Notes: generated by a model not told the origin, from the sequence alone. 64,000 nt of DNA from Odobenus rosmarus divergens (GCF_000321225.1 NW_004452110.1:351705-415704); one strand, 5' to 3'; counted from the first letter of the stretch, positions 11,999-23,835 are shown. Translations and numbers: made by a program.

Positions 11999-13470
11999 AA
12001 TATATTTTTAACAGAACTTATTTTTTAGAGCAGTTTTAGGTTCACAGAACAATTGAGTACAAAGTACAGAGAGTTCCCATTTTCCTCCTGCCCCCAGACA
12101 TGCAGAGCCTCCCCCAATAACAACCTCCCACACCAGAGTAGTACCTTTGTGACATTCAGTGAGCCTACACTGACACATCATTGTCACCCAAAGTCCATAG
12201 TTTACTTTAGCGATCACTCTTGGTGCTGTGCATTCTATGGGTTTGGATAAATGTATAATACTATACTCTGTACAGTAATGTACAAAGCTTCTGGGCTCTG
12301 CTATTCATTCCTGCCTCTTTCCTCACCCCCGGCAACCACTGATCTTTTTGCTGTCCTCAGTAAATAGCAATAGTTTTGTTGTTTCTGGAACATGATATAG
12401 TTGGAATTATACAGCATGTAGCTGTTTTTAAGATTGGCTTCCTTTACTTAGTAAAGCACATTTAAGTTTCCTCCATGCCTTTTCATGGCTTGATAGCTCA
12501 TATCTTTTAGGGCTAAATAATATTCCATTGTTTGGTATATAGTTTACCCATTCACCTACTGAAGAACAAACATCTTGATTGCTTCCAAGTTTTGGCAATT
12601 ATGAATAAAGCTGCTATAAGTGTACATGTGCAGGATTTTGCGCAGACATAAGTTTTTAGCTCATTTGGATAAATACCAAGGAGGGTGATTGCTGGATAAG
12701 AATAAATTTAGTTCTGTGAGAAACTTCCAAACCATCTTCCAAAGTGGCTGTACCATTTTGCATTCCCACCAGCAATAAACGAAAGTTCCTGTTGCTCCAC
12801 ATCCTTGCCAGCATTTGGTATTGTCAGTTTTTTGGATTCTGTCCATTTCAATAGGTGTGTAATGGTATCTCACTGTTGTTTTAACATGCATTTCCTTGAT
12901 GACATATGATGTGGAGCATAGTTTCATAATCTTTTTTACTATCTGCCCATCTTCTTTGGTGAGTTCTGTTCAGATCTTTTGCCAATTAAAATCAGCTTGT
13001 TTGTTTTCTTATTAAGTTTTAAGAGTTCTTTGTATATCTTAGATAACAGTCCTTTATCAAATGTGTCTTTTGCAAAAATTTTATCCTAGTCTGTGGCTTG
13101 TCTTCTCATTCTCTTGACATTGTCTTTTGCAGAGCAGAAGTTTTAATTTTGGTGAAGTCCAGCTTGCAATTTTTTTTTTTTTTTTTGGTGGATCATGCCT
13201 TTGGTGTTGTATCTAAAAAGATGATGTCAACCTGAGGCCATCTATGTTTTCTCCTCTGTTATCTTCTAGCAGTTTTCTAGTTTTGCATTTATATTTAGAT
13301 CTATGATCCATCTGAGATTAATTTTGTATAAGGTCTATGTCTAGACTCTTTTTTTGTATGTGGATGACCAGTTGTTCCTGCACCATTTGTTGACAAGATG
13401 GTCTTTTCTCCATCATCTCTCTATCTCTTTGCTCCTTTGTCATAAAATTTATTTTTTGACTACTCCCATC
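11999..13470 (-). mobile_element. L1M 3' half (3' UTR and end of ORF2), antisense
   Basis: Read on the minus strand this is the C-terminal part of L1 ORF2 followed by the 3' UTR. A minus-strand frame at 12661-12927 still reads as the ORF2 C-terminal region, with 'GCGATGTFVYCWWECKMVQP' recalling the conserved GCGE/GTL..CWWECK block. The plus strand shows 'ggttcacagaacaattgag', 'tggcaattatgaataaagctgc' and 'aagtggctgtaccattttgc' in the expected reversed order. Many stops and small gaps show it is inactive and old. The 5' part is missing. Confidence 0.9.
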
Positions 13471-13548
13471 TAGGTTCTGGGAATAAAGCAGAGAAGTAAA
13501 CATGGTTGGTCCCTGCCGTTTGGAGTTGATATCTGTGCCCATCACTTT

Positions 13549-13602
13549 ATTTTTTTTTTTTTCTTTTCTTTTCTTCCTTCCTTTTTTTTTTTTTTTTTTT
13601 TT
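13549..13602. repeat. Polypyrimidine T/C tract
   Basis: Runs of T interrupted by TTCTT and CCTTCC. This is the expanded tail region of the next SINE. Confidence 0.9.
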
Positions 13603-13793
13603 TTAGATATAGAGAGAGAGCATGTATGTGAGCAGGGCAGGGGAGGGGGGAGGGAGAGGGAGAGAGAGAATCTTAAGCAGGCTCTATGCCCGGCACAAAG
13701 CTGATGCAGGGCTCGATCTCATGACCCTGAGATCATGACCTGAGCCGAAATCAAGAGTCAGACGCTTAAACACCTGTGCCACCCAGGAGCCCC
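13583..13793 (-). mobile_element. Carnivore tRNA-Lys SINE (copy 2), antisense
   Basis: T-tail, then 'tagatatagagagagagcatg', 'catgaccctgagatcatgacc' and the head 'gccacccaggagcccc'. It lies directly left of a unique stretch. Flanking duplications are unclear. Confidence 0.92.
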
Positions 13794-13797
13794 AGGT

Positions 13798-14778
13798 ACA
13801 CTTTCTTAAGCCAAGCAGAAAGGCGCCTGAGCAGTGACACTGGGTATGTATGCCTATTTCCACTTTTGTGTCCCAAGGCTGGTAAGGTTGATGTTATACC
13901 ATAAGAAACCAGAGGCCTGGACTTTGGTTTTAGGGAGGGACTGATTTGCTGGGGTCCTCAGCTGACATTTGACCCAGATCCCAATGGCTGCTGGGTGAGC
14001 ACAGGGACTTTCACACTGTCTATATGGGAAGTTCTGTGTTCTTAGAAAGAACGAACACCCAGGAGAAAAGCCTCTTCAGGAATTCTTGCCCACCATCCTG
14101 GGGAGTGGAAGAAGACATGCTGACTTCTGTTCTCCACATGTCAGGGGTTGAAGGCCAGGTTGGACTGGTTCAACGGTGAAACTCAGAGGGACGGGAAACC
14201 CCTCTGCCTCCTCCAGTTAGTGATAGGTGGAGGGCCCCAGTGTCATCACCTGTCAGATGGCCAAGTGGGGCTGGACGACCTTTCAAGTCCACCCACCTCT
14301 AATGTTCTATGTTTCTAAAGGAAGCTGAGTTGGGGCATGGCCTGAGTAGTCACATTTGGCTGACCTCATTCATGATGACGAGTGAGGTGGGCAGACTCAG
14401 CTCACCCTTGACAGTAGGGAAGAGTGATTTAATGACGTCCCAGATGCCAGATGGGAGTGGTCCTGGGGGAAGGGCAAGATTGCTTTTACCTTTAACCAAA
14501 TAAAAATCCCTGCCCAAATTATAGCTTTGATTTTAGGAGGTGAGAAAGCATCGTGGAGGTAAGTGACAAGATTTATAGGGAGGCTGCACACTGTTGTAAG
14601 TTCACCGCCATCTCAAAGGAAACTTTAGAACCTGGCAGAGAGGATTTTATGGGAAGGCAACTATGGTGGCTGTTGATGTGGTGGAGTGTTCAGTGTGTGG
14701 CACGGGTGGGCTGGTAGGAGAGGTAGATGGATGAGCCCAATGAGTTGAGAAAGACACAAAAGGACATGGAACCCTAGC
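13798..14778. other. Unique sequence, no gene seen
   Basis: No recognised repeat, and no frame above 64 codons that looks coding. Confidence 0.55.
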
Positions 14779-14850
14779 GTGTGTGTGTGTGTGTGTGTGT
14801 GCATCCATGTGCCTGTGTGTGCACACATGCGTGCATGTATGTGTGTATGT
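14779..14850. repeat. (GT)n microsatellite with degenerate flank
   Basis: About 11 perfect GT units at 14779-14800, followed by a GT/GC-rich degenerate extension to about 14850. It explains the His/Thr-rich frames on the minus strand. Confidence 0.93.
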
Positions 14851-15227
14851 TAAACCAGGTAATATCTTGCTGCAGCAAAGACACGGTCCCCCAGCCCACA
14901 CACTGGATCACCTCAAGAGTCCCCTGACTGGTCTCTCGGGTCCCAGTATACCCACTGCACAGACTGATCAGCCTAAAGCACATTTTCATCCCACTACTCC
15001 TAGGTCTTCTGGGACAAACTTTTTCCTGTGTGGGCCTCAGGCCTTCCCTACATGACCAAAGCCTCCCCGTTATCTCTGTGGTTTTCGACTTCCCTCTCCG
15101 CCGTACACACCCACATGCGTGCACGCGCACCCACCCACACACTCAGGTTGTCAGGCTTTTGTTCATGTTTTTGCCCATCTGCCGTTCTCTCATCCTCCTG
15201 TCAACCTATCCACATTGTCTTCTTTTG
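14851..15227. other. Unique sequence, no gene seen
   Basis: Short C/CA-rich tract near 15108-15142. Nothing else recognised. Confidence 0.5.
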
Positions 15228-15386
15228 TTGGGGGGGGCGGCCCTAGGGGGAGGGAGAGAGAATCCCAAGCAGACTCTCTGCTGAGCGCAGAGCCTGACGC
15301 AGGGTTGATCTCATGACGCTGAGATCATGACCTGAGCCGAAATCAAGAGTCGGACACTTAACCCACTGAACCACCCAGGTGCCCCT
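15228..15386 (-). mobile_element. Carnivore SINE (copy 3), antisense, tail missing
   Basis: 'gagggagagagaatcccaagcagactc', 'catgacgctgagatcatgacc' and the head 'ccacccaggtgcccc' are clear. The A-tail side is replaced by a G-run, so the 3' end of the SINE was lost or never copied. Confidence 0.88.
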
Positions 15387-15402
15387 CCTCTTTTTTTTTT
15401 TT

Positions 15403-15770
15403 TAACAGCTTTATTGAGATACAATTTACACAGCACACAAGTCATCTCTTTAAAGTGTAAGATTCAATGGTTTTTAGTATATTCACAGATACGTGCAATC
15501 TTTTCACAGTTAATTTTAGAACATTTTCCTCACTTCAAAAAGAAGCCCCATATCTTTTAGCTCTCACCTCCCGATCCCCCGGCCCCCTGCTACCAGACCT
15601 AAGAAATCAGTAATCTACTTTCTTTCTGTATAGATTTCCCTGCTCTCTTCACATGAACAGAATCCCACATTTTTGTGTCTGGCTTCTTTCACTTTGCAGA
15701 ATATTTTCAAGGTTCATCCATGTCGTAGTGTGCATCAGTACATCATTCCTTTTGATGGTCAAATAATAAT
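15403..15770 (-). mobile_element. L1M 3' end, antisense
   Basis: 'aacagctttattgagatacaatttacac', 'gtgtaagattcaatggtttttagtatattcacag' and 'tctggcttctttcactttgcag' give the standard reversed L1M 3' UTR. The same segment type recurs at 24670-25206 and 46567-46860. Confidence 0.88.
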
Positions 15771-15779
15771 CTAATTCTC

Positions 15780-15865
15780 CCTGTCTTTCAAGGTTCAGCT
15801 TGGTCTCCACCTCCTGCAGGAAGTTGTCTGTAACTCTGCGGGCCTTCCTGACCTCTCCCTGGGAT
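15780..15865 (+). mobile_element. L2 LINE 3' fragment, sense
   Basis: 'ctttcaaggttcagcttggtctccacctcctgcaggaagttgtc' is split here by divergence but keeps the L2 3' layout (pattern: aaggcccagct..ccacctcctccaggaagcc). Confidence 0.65.
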
Positions 15866-16379
15866 AGTCATGGCGTAGCATGGGACCATTCCAGCGTCCC
15901 GTGAGAGCCTTCCTTCCCCATGGGCCTGCAGCAGGCCAGTTCCCCGGGAAGCAGGCTCTGAGATGGAGATCGGTGAGCAAGAAGTTTACTGGGGGGTGCT
16001 CTTGGGGCTAACCTCATGGGGGAGGCGATGGCTGCAGGAGGGGCAGAGGGAGAAGAGGAGCTGCAATGCGGTCACAGCCAAGGTCCTCACCCCCAGGAGC
16101 TCTAACCTGGGAGGGCCCTCCGAGAGGGCCAAAGGCTGGCCTTCATAATCCCAGGTCAACAGTCATCGGAAGCTGCTGCTCCGGGAACAGGGCACGATGT
16201 TGGACTTTGCCCAGTCAAGGCCAAGTCCTGGGAGAGGGACTCAGCCAACAGCTGTAGCTGGTGGACCAGCGGCTGGAGGAAGGAGGGCACAGAGCATCCG
16301 TGATGGAGCAGAGGCTGCTTGAGGTCGGGGCCATGTCATCCTTCCTGCTTGCTTCGCCCCTCCCCTGGCACCTGACTTT
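15866..16379. other. Unique GC-rich sequence, no gene seen
   Basis: Frames of 61-72 codons overlap on both strands. No domain or repeat recognised. Confidence 0.5.
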
Positions 16380-16600
16380 TGCTCGAAGTCAGGCCCTGTG
16401 GTTAGACAGACACGGACTCAAATCCTATCTCTGCCACATACTAGCTGAGGAACCAGAGAAAGTCCCTAGCTCCCTTTAAACCGGAGTTTCCTCATCTGTG
16501 AAATGGTTATAATGATAATAACAGTCCCACCTTTAGAGCTATTGTGAATCCAAGTGAGTTGGTGTTTGTATTTAAGTGTTGGTTCATACTAAGCTCCCCC
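16380..16600 (+). mobile_element. MIR SINE, sense
   Basis: 'cggactcaaatcctatctctgccacatactagctg' (16410-16444), 'gagtttcctcatctgtgaaatgg' and 'ataataacagtcccacctttag' follow the MIR consensus in sense. Confidence 0.87.
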
Positions 16601-16749
16601 AAAATGTGAGCCATTGGTATTATAATGGTATTATCAGAAGATGCTCAAGGCCATCTGATAATCGACTGACTTAAAGAAGTGGAGGCAGATATAAACTAAG
16701 GGGCAACAAATGAACCAGGTGTCCGCATTGAGAGGGCAGTATTCTCAGG

Positions 16750-17165
16750 TAGAAAAAAAATTTTTTTTTTATACTCAGGGAATATTTCAGACATCCAGAA
16801 ATGCACAGAGGTTTACTGAAATTCATGTTCCCACTGTCGAACTTGATTTTCAAAATTACATATATATGTGAAGACTATTGTGCACCCCTCCCCGGTATGC
16901 ACCTGTCCCCCAGGTGAATCTTGAACGCGATGTTTATCATCCCAAGGAACGTCTTGGTTCTGTTGCTGTACATGTATGAATCTCCAGAAAATATCTCATC
17001 TCCAGATAATATCTCGTCTTCTGTATGTTTTATAAACTTTATATAAATGACATCATAGCGTATCATCCTTCTGCTTTTTTTACTGAACACAGTGCTTGAC
17101 CTCAGACATGAGATTTGCCCATGTTTTTACAGGCAGCTCTGGTTTGTTTATTTTCCTTATGGAAT
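16750..17165 (-). mobile_element. Old L1M fragment, antisense
   Basis: 'ctttatataaatgacatcatagcgtatc' near 17037-17065, followed by 'gagatttgcccatgtttttacaggcagc' and 'ttccttatggaata', is the reversed L1ME-like 3' UTR order. It is heavily diverged. It starts with a short A/T-run palindrome near 16756-16772. Confidence 0.6.
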
Positions 17166-17267
17166 AAAGCTGAAAATGCTACTTGCAAGGCATAAGAAGC
17201 AGTGGAGGGAGAAACTCTTTCCAGCTGACCCGCTTGGCCCCATCTTCTTTCCAGCCATCTGCATCTT

Positions 17268-17430
17268 CTGGAAAGGTAGCATAGCCTCGGGCTTAAATCT
17301 ACTGGAGCCAGATTCTGCCGTTTGCTAGTTGGGACATACTGGGTGAGCTACGTAACCTCTCTGTGCCCCCATTTGCTTATCTGTCACGTGAGAACAACAA
17401 TACCTACTTCATAGCCTTGCTTGTAAACAC
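17268..17430 (+). mobile_element. MIR SINE, sense
   Basis: 'ggagccagattctgccgtttgctagttggg', 'acgtaacctctctgtgcccccatttgcttatctgtcacgtgag' and 'acctacttcatagcc' match MIR from the tRNA-like part through the core. Confidence 0.83.
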
Positions 17431-17708
17431 CTGCTGCGGGAGCCAGTGGGCTGTTTCTAAGCAGGCAGTATGGAACACGGCTCCATGAAGCAATGCCCCA
17501 GTCAGGAGGTCCTGATTCCTGCCATGGAGGGAAGGGTCGCTACATAGCCTGGAATTTTCCACATTTGAGGAAGCTGCGAAGCTGACATTTGGAAAGCTAA
17601 CTGTGTGATTGTTCCATTCCATATTTTGCTGGTGGTTCCTGGCACAGTTGTGAAAAGAGAGCTCCTGGTTTCCCACCCCACACTGCCTTTGAACTGTCCA
17701 GCTCCCTC
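17431..17708. other. Short unique stretch
   Basis: No recognised repeat. A 90-codon minus-strand frame spans 17404-17676 without a domain. Confidence 0.5.
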
Positions 17709-17922
17709 AAGGCCACTTTTTTAAAAAAGATTTTATTTATTTATTTGACAGAGAGAGAGAGAGCACAAGTAGGCAGAGAGGCAGGAAGAGGGAGAGGGAG
17801 AAGCAGGCTCCCCGCTGAGCAGGGAGCCCGATGCGGGGCTCGATCCCAGGACCCTGGGATCATGACCTGAGCCAAAGGCAGCCACTCAACCGACTGAGCC
17901 ACCCAGGTGCCCCAAGGCCACT
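17709..17922 (-). mobile_element. Carnivore tRNA-Lys SINE (copy 4) with target duplication
   Basis: A near-consensus antisense copy: 'aaagattttatttatttatttgacag', 'gggagaagcaggctccccgc', 'gatcccaggaccctgggatcatgacc' and the head 'gagccacccaggtgcccc'. It is flanked by perfect 9-base copies of 'aaggccact' at 17709-17717 and 17914-17922. The SINE body is about 17718-17913. Confidence 0.96.
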
Positions 17923-18934
17923 CTTATTATTCCTATCATATAGGTGAGTAAATGGGCTCAGAGCCTTGAGCTACATCGGTGGCCCCCCAACTTCTCTTAA
18001 TCATCTTCAGCGTGTTTTCTTGCCTGAGGACAGTGGCGGGAGCCTAGAGGCTGAGAAAGGAAGAGAAATAGTTTTCAGGGCCGTGTACCCTGTCAAAGGT
18101 ATGACCCTGTATCTTCAACAATCAGATGGCAGAAAGTCATTCTAGAACTCGAGGTTGTGTGGTGGTGTTTTCTCGGTCTTCCCTTAAGGGCTTTAGGTGA
18201 ACCATCAAAATGTATTTTCCAAATTCTCTAAAAAGCTGAGTAGTCAGCAGGGTGGGTGTTAGGGGGAATCTGTGCACGGGTGAGGAGCATGGAAGCAGAT
18301 GGTGGCCAGCCAGCGCGGATTGCGTTCATCCAGATGGACAAGTTTTGGCTTGCCTCACCTTGAAACGGAGTTTTCACAGAGGAAAATATGTCGAGGTAAA
18401 CAGATTTTCTCCTTTATGAGATGTCATATGACTATTCTTGTATACAGTTATTTCTTCAAAATAATTTGTAATGGCATAGCTCAGTACCATAATCAGTTTG
18501 TGTTTCCATTATAAATCCAATTTTGGAGGGTGACGGTGTCTGTCATTTCATCTTCCTCAGGGTTTAAACTTTATATTTTTCTCCTTAAAAAAAAAAAAGG
18601 AAGCAGTTTGTGTATATGGTTTAAGAAACTAGGGACCTGGGTTTTGGGGGAATGGCTTAGCAATAGGAATTTAGGCAAGAACAAAGAGAGCAAATAGGTT
18701 TCAACCCCTTCGTCAATTTTGATCAATTCATACTGGATGATAGAGTGTCGTGTGGAGAAGGAATCTGAGACCATGTTCAGCGCCAGCACAATAGAGCAGT
18801 GATTGATTAGTGATGTCTGTCATGAATCTCTGGAAAGAAAGATAAGAGAGCCCGGAGGGAACCCTGCAAACATCCATTTAAAAAGTGGAGTGAGCTTGGC
18901 CCGATTTCTCCGAACAGGAAACCTTACATCTTGA
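17923..18934. other. Unique, AT-rich sequence; no gene seen
   Basis: Good base composition for conserved non-coding DNA between about 18300 and 18560 ('ttcttcaaaataatttgtaatggcatagctc', 'tttccattataaatccaattttgg'), but no frame of interest. A poly-A of 12 ends near 18598. Confidence 0.5.
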
Positions 18935-19050
18935 TAGCACTTGATAGTTTCAAAAGCATTTTTCATTTGTTTTATTTTCATTTAACCATTATATCAACTG
19001 TGTGAACTCAGGAGGGCAAATCTGTCTTCATATTGATGAATTTACCCATT
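18935..19050 (-). mobile_element. MIR fragment, antisense
   Basis: 'gcacttgatagtttcaaaagcatttttcatttg' then 'catttaaccattatatcaactgtgtgaactc' keeps the middle of a reversed MIR. Confidence 0.5.
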
Positions 19051-19095
19051 AAATGCTTATTGAGCCGTTACTGTACTAGCCTGTGGTAGATCATC

Positions 19096-19866
19096 TGTAA
19101 GGATGACCACCACTGGTTCCTTCCCTTTCTGTTCTGGCATGTTGCGCCTCATCCAGAAGTGGAATCCACTTCTCTTCCCCTTGAATCTGGGCAGTTCTTG
19201 GTGACTTGCTTGGCTCAGAGGATGCTGCTGAAATGATGTTCTGGGACTTCTAATGATAGGTCTCAAGAGCTGTTCAGTTTCAGCCTACATCTTCTTGAAA
19301 CATTTGCTTTTAGAGCTTCGGTCTGCCACATAAGAAACGTAGCTACCCTGGGGTGCCTGGGTGGTTCAGTTGGTTAAGCAGCCAACTCTTGGTTTCAGCT
19401 CAGGTCATGATCTCAGGGTCGTGAGATCGAGCCCTGCATGGAGTCTGCTTGAGACTCTCTCCCTCTCCCTCCCCCACAGGCCCTCCCCCTGTTCTCCCTC
19501 TCTAAAACAAATAAATAAAATCTTAAAAAAAAAAAAAGAAAAGAAATGTGGCTATCCTTCTAGAAAGACCACATGGAGAGGTCATGACACTAGACAGAGG
19601 GTGCTGGCTGAGCCCTGCTTTCCTTCCAGCCGTCCTACAAAGGCACCAGTGATACAAGGAGCCATCCTGGACCCCTCTAGACCAGCCCAATTGCCAGCTA
19701 GATACTCCTGAGTCACGCCAGTTGAGACGGTGTGCAACAGAAGAATCACCAAGCTGAGCCCTGCCTGAATTCCTGGCTCACAAAATCATGAGGTGAAATG
19801 GTCACTAAGTGACTAAATTTTGGGGGTTTTTATTACATAACAACAGGTAACCAGAATATTGACACA
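19096..19866 (+). mobile_element. MLT1-like LTR, sense, split by a SINE
   Basis: Left part 19096-19349 ('ttctggcatgttgcgcctcatccag', 'cttggctcagaggatgctg') and right part 19559-19866 ('gaccacatggagaggtcatgac', 'actaaattttgggggtttttattacataacaacag') follow the layout of an old MaLR-class LTR whose 3' end reads '...aagccactaagttttgggg..ttgttac'. This is an ancient solitary LTR of an extinct endogenous retrovirus-like element, with no coding content. It was interrupted later by the SINE at 19350-19540. Confidence 0.6.
19332..19558 (+). mobile_element. Carnivore tRNA-Lys SINE (copy 5) with target duplication
   Basis: Sense copy: 'ggggtgcctgggtggttcagttggttaag', 'catgatctcagggtcgtgagatcgag', CT-rich stretch, 'aataaataaaatctt' and an A-tail. 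Flanks 'aagaaacgtagctaccct' (19332-19349) and 'aagaaatgtggctatcct' (19541-19558) match at 15 of 18 positions and mark the insertion into the MLT1-like LTR. Confidence 0.95.
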
Positions 19867-20335
19867 GAGTTTCCAGAGATGAGGAAGGCCCAGTTTCAAT
19901 CCATAGAGAATTCCAAGTCTCTTAGGAGAGGTGGACACATGGACAAACTAATTAGAATTCAGTGAGACCAAGCATGTACAAGATAAAGTGAGAGCCAAGA
20001 ATGCAGATGGGTAACTCTATCTTAAAGGCGGTGGGAATGCTTCCAGAAGGGTGATGTCTTTTTGGGCTCTGGTCCCATTGTTCTTGCGATGCACAGCTTA
20101 CAAGAAGTCACTTTTTTTCTGTGAACATTCCCAATACAGAGAGAGGGGTCCCCAGTGGCCAAGTCTATATTAGGTGACTCTGCTTTCCTGGCCACAGCTG
20201 ATAGATCCAGGGGTAGACAAGTTCTCAAGGTGAGCCAATCAAGTTCCATCTCACAGTAAACTAAACACTAGAATGGAGAGTCTTACAGGCTGGGCATCAT
20301 TGGAACTGAATCATGGTAATAGCAGTCCTCTAGAG
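19867..20335. other. Unique sequence, no gene seen
   Basis: A 75-codon minus-strand frame at 20022-20249 shows nothing recognisable. Confidence 0.5.
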
Positions 20336-20559
20336 CAGGGTTTCTCAATATTGACACCATTGACATTTTGGGCTGATTAATTTTTTTTGCTGGGGTGAGA
20401 GGAACTGTCCTGTGCATTGTAGGGTAGTTAGCAGCAGCCCTGGCTCCATCCAGTGGATGCTTCTAGCACCCCATATCCCAGTCATGACAATCTAAAGTAT
20501 CTCCCGATATTGCCAAATGTCCCCTGGGGGGCAAAATCACTCCAAATTGAGAACCACTT
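20336..20559 (-). mobile_element. MER5A (hAT-Charlie) DNA transposon
   Basis: Ends 'cagggtttctcaatattg' and 'aaattgagaaccactt' are the inverted termini, and 'gccaaatgtcccctggggggcaaaatc' near the right end is the diagnostic internal text. It is flanked by 8-base duplications 'ctctagag' (20328-20335) and 'ctttagag' (20560-20567), which differ at one position, as expected of hAT transposition. It is non-autonomous and has no transposase. Confidence 0.93.
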
Positions 20560-20567
20560 CTTTAGAG

Positions 20568-23559
20568 TGACAGTCCTTAAATCATGAGCTTTCTTATCCC
20601 TGTCCATTTTGAAATATGGTAGTTAAATTCTTTTTTTTTTTTTTTTTTGGATCTGCAAGGCATTCCAGAGACTTCTAATCATTCAGTGTCCATTTCCATA
20701 TCCTGCAACCCAAAGAATGTTAGTTCCTATAGTATTGAAGGTTGGAATGGAGTTTGCTACACAGACAAGTCTTGGGAAGGCATTTTAGATAAAGGTACTC
20801 TTTGTATGGAGGCATGAAACAGCACTATGGAAGCACTGGGTATGGCTAGAGCTGTTCATAGAAGGTGGGTTGTGAGGTTGGAGAGGCACAAGGGTCAGCC
20901 CATGCTTTGCAGGCCACACTCAAGCTTACAGATCATACAACTATGGCTCTGGGAACCTCCGTAATTTACTATTGGTCAGTGCTTTCCATTGAACCAAAGG
21001 CCTCCTACCATCTTCCATTATCTCTAGATGGAAGGAAGGTTGTTTAGTGGCTCTTAAAGGCTAGACCTTGGGGCTTCAGAGGATTGTGTTCCACTGAGAA
21101 TATTTCTCCGTGTTGAGGAACCAATTGCTCCTGGATTTTAACCCTGTCCATGTTTCACTAACAAACTAAAATGAGGACTGAAGTCATTTTTTAAACTTTG
21201 CTGAATCCCACATGGCTTCTTGGTGTGAGGCAAAAGTGGACTCCTTTAGGCTTGAGTGAGCTGGATAAAAATGTCTCATTGTGCACTTGGCTATGTGAGC
21301 ATGTGTTTGGTGTGTGAATGAGGATCCTTTGGGTCACAGAGATCTGGAACAAATTCAGATGATCTCAAATTACAGGGCGCATTGTTCTCCGCATTCTTTC
21401 AAACAGCCATGCTGCAAGAGCCTTCCTCTCTTCCTCAGAGACTCAGAGACTCTTAGCTTCAGGTTCCACTGTTCTTGCTAATAGTAACGAATTCTCTGCA
21501 AATCTCAAGTTCCAATTCCCCAGGAGAGAGTCTGGTTGGTTGGGCTCTGCTCTAGGACAAAGCTTTGGCTCCTGGCCAACCATAAACCCTGCCTCTGGGG
21601 GCTGTGATCACGCCCAAGTGAACTAGGGTACAAAGCATGGCAGAACCCTGTGGAAGCAGGACCCCTCAGCTGTCCCAGGGTCAGGGTAAGTGTCCTTGTC
21701 GGGCACAATTAAGAGTGCTGGGGTCAGGGCTGAGCTGTGCTACCGATCTCCCTTCACAAATTTCCAGTGGTGACTCTGGACCCAGAATTCCTGTTTCTAA
21801 CCAATTGGCCAAATCCAGTAACCCTAGACCAGGGGCACCCAGGGGAGGCCACTTTTGAGAAGTTAGCTTCCAGGAATAAATTCCCTTGGGAAACTCTGCG
21901 GGTAGCTTACATTGCAAGAACAGTCCTCATTAGGAGCTTGGGGAGCTGTTAATTGCCCTGTCCGGCCAAGACACAGTGCTGCCACTTGATGGAAAATGAA
22001 GCCCCTGGAAGTTCTAGCTTCCTCCCTGTCCGCCTAGGTTCCCTCCTGCTTCCTCTCCCGCCTCTCACCCCAGGCACTAGGGTCTCCCCACCCCCGTTGT
22101 CCTGCTGCCCAGAGGTCGTTGCTGTGGTGTTCAGGAACCTGTCCCTGGGGCAATCGGATTCTCAGAAAAAACCTACAGAACCTGGCAAAGGGTTGTTTCC
22201 CTGAATTAGACATGTATTCGTCTGCAAGCTGTGTTTACAAAGGTATAAAGATTAAAGTATATAGAGCTGCTACTCATCCCGTCTCAGAAAGTGAGGACCC
22301 CTCAAGAAATTCATCCAGTCTTGGAAGAGCTGTGACTCTCTGTGGCCATGGCAACAGCCACCTCCTGGAGTGGCCCTGTTGCAGGCTGGAGCATAGTGCA
22401 GTGGGGCAGAAAGACCTGGGAGGCCAATGTGCTAGTCCCCGCTCTGATGCTAAGCAGCCACGTGAGCTTCGGAAACAGGAGTACTGAACTACTGACGGCA
22501 GAAGTCTTTTCTAGCAGGAACATTCCATGGTCAGGTATCTGAATGCAGAGGACTTTAGACCCTTTGACGGAGATTTAGTATGTGAAACTGCTTGGTACTA
22601 GGGGCATTATTCCAGAGCGTGGGTTAAGGTGGGAGGCAGGGCCCCCAGATCCTTGGGGAAGGTGGAATGGGGCAGAGGCCTTCCCTCTGCTCTCACCAAC
22701 CAGGGGAGCAGCACCGAACCTGTGCTCAAGCAGCTGGCTTTCTTCCCTGGGACTTGGAATCTGGAGAGTGATCCAAAGACGTGGGCTCAGGTAGAGGTTA
22801 TTCACGGTGACAGCAGCTGAGCTGCCAATGCAGAGGCCATGGGGGGCATGTCCAGTGGTGCCAAATGTAGTGCCTCAATCAAGCCTCTTCTGTGACATGA
22901 ATGTGACTGTGTTCTCCCCCTTAAATTCCACGGTCTCGCCTCCCTTCTCTGCCTCTCGCTCGATTTTGTGAACAACCCAATACCTTCAGATTTGGTGTTC
23001 TCTCCTCAGTTGGCCAGAGTGGATTTCTATTGTGTGCCACCAGGAATCTTCAATCAGAACCTTGGTGAACCCATTACCCTGCGGTTTGCTGTTTAGGATT
23101 TGAAACCGTTTTAAGGTCTTACCGAATTCCAGAAGGTTTCCAAGGTTTCAAGAAGGATCAGCGATCCCTCACCCGAGACTACCATCGAGCTATCACCTCC
23201 CCGGCCACCTCTGCTCAATGGGCAGTAGTTACACGAGGCACTGTGTTGAGGAGGATTCTAAGGCTCAGACTCACTCGTGGGGTCTGCCAATGGGGAGAGG
23301 GGAGAGAGGCGCAGTGCTCCTACCAAGTGGATGTTTTCCATGCCTAAACTCAAAGGGGGCATTTCAGGGGCCTGGGGAGATATATTTTGTGGCCCAGGTC
23401 CCCTCAACTCTCCTGCCTTGGTGGAAGGCAGCTGAACTTCCTTTGTCACCATCTTTTGGCAGGACAGCCTTTCTGAGAAACCACAGTGCAAAACCAAAGG
23501 TAAGATCAGCATCCCTTATGAGCCCCAGCACAGAGAGACGCGGTGTGAGCTGCCCCAGT
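20568..23559. other. About 3 kb of unique sequence, no gene seen
   Basis: The longest stretch here with almost no recognisable repeats. It contains poly-T at 20632-20649. Frames of 122 codons (22119-22487) and 158 codons (23218-23694) are long for chance but lack any domain, overlap open frames on the opposite strand, and show no clean splice context. I cannot exclude an exon of an untranslated or lineage-specific transcript. Confidence 0.5.
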
Positions 23560-23720
23560 GGCGGCAGCTACAAAGCCCAGGGGCCGGCCTCTGGAGTCAG
23601 ACTATCAGAGCTCGAAGGGCCTTCAGAGGCCACCCACCTCCAATACTCCCATTTCACAGACAGGAAAACTGAGGCCCAGAAAGAAAAAGAATGACTTCTC
23701 CATGGCTCTGCTGTCAATTT
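23560..23720 (-). mobile_element. MIR-class or similarly old repeat, antisense
   Basis: 'cagagctcgaagggccttcagaggccacccacctccaatactcccatttcacag' (split by wear), 'gaaaactgaggcccagaaag' and 'tagtggcag' match a common old mammalian repeat read in reverse. Related worn text is at about 430-545 and 28135-28205. Confidence 0.55.
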
Positions 23721-23835
23721 AGTGGCAGTTTGTGGTTTCACACATCAGTTCGTTCTTGGCCAAAATACTTCTCATCTCACTACCATCTCATATCTATTCA
23801 GCTCTTTATTAGTCACCCCACCTCTGGAATGCCCC

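Noticed and set aside
23218..23694. 158-codon plus-strand frame
   Set aside because: No recognisable domain; its 3' part is an antisense MIR-class repeat.
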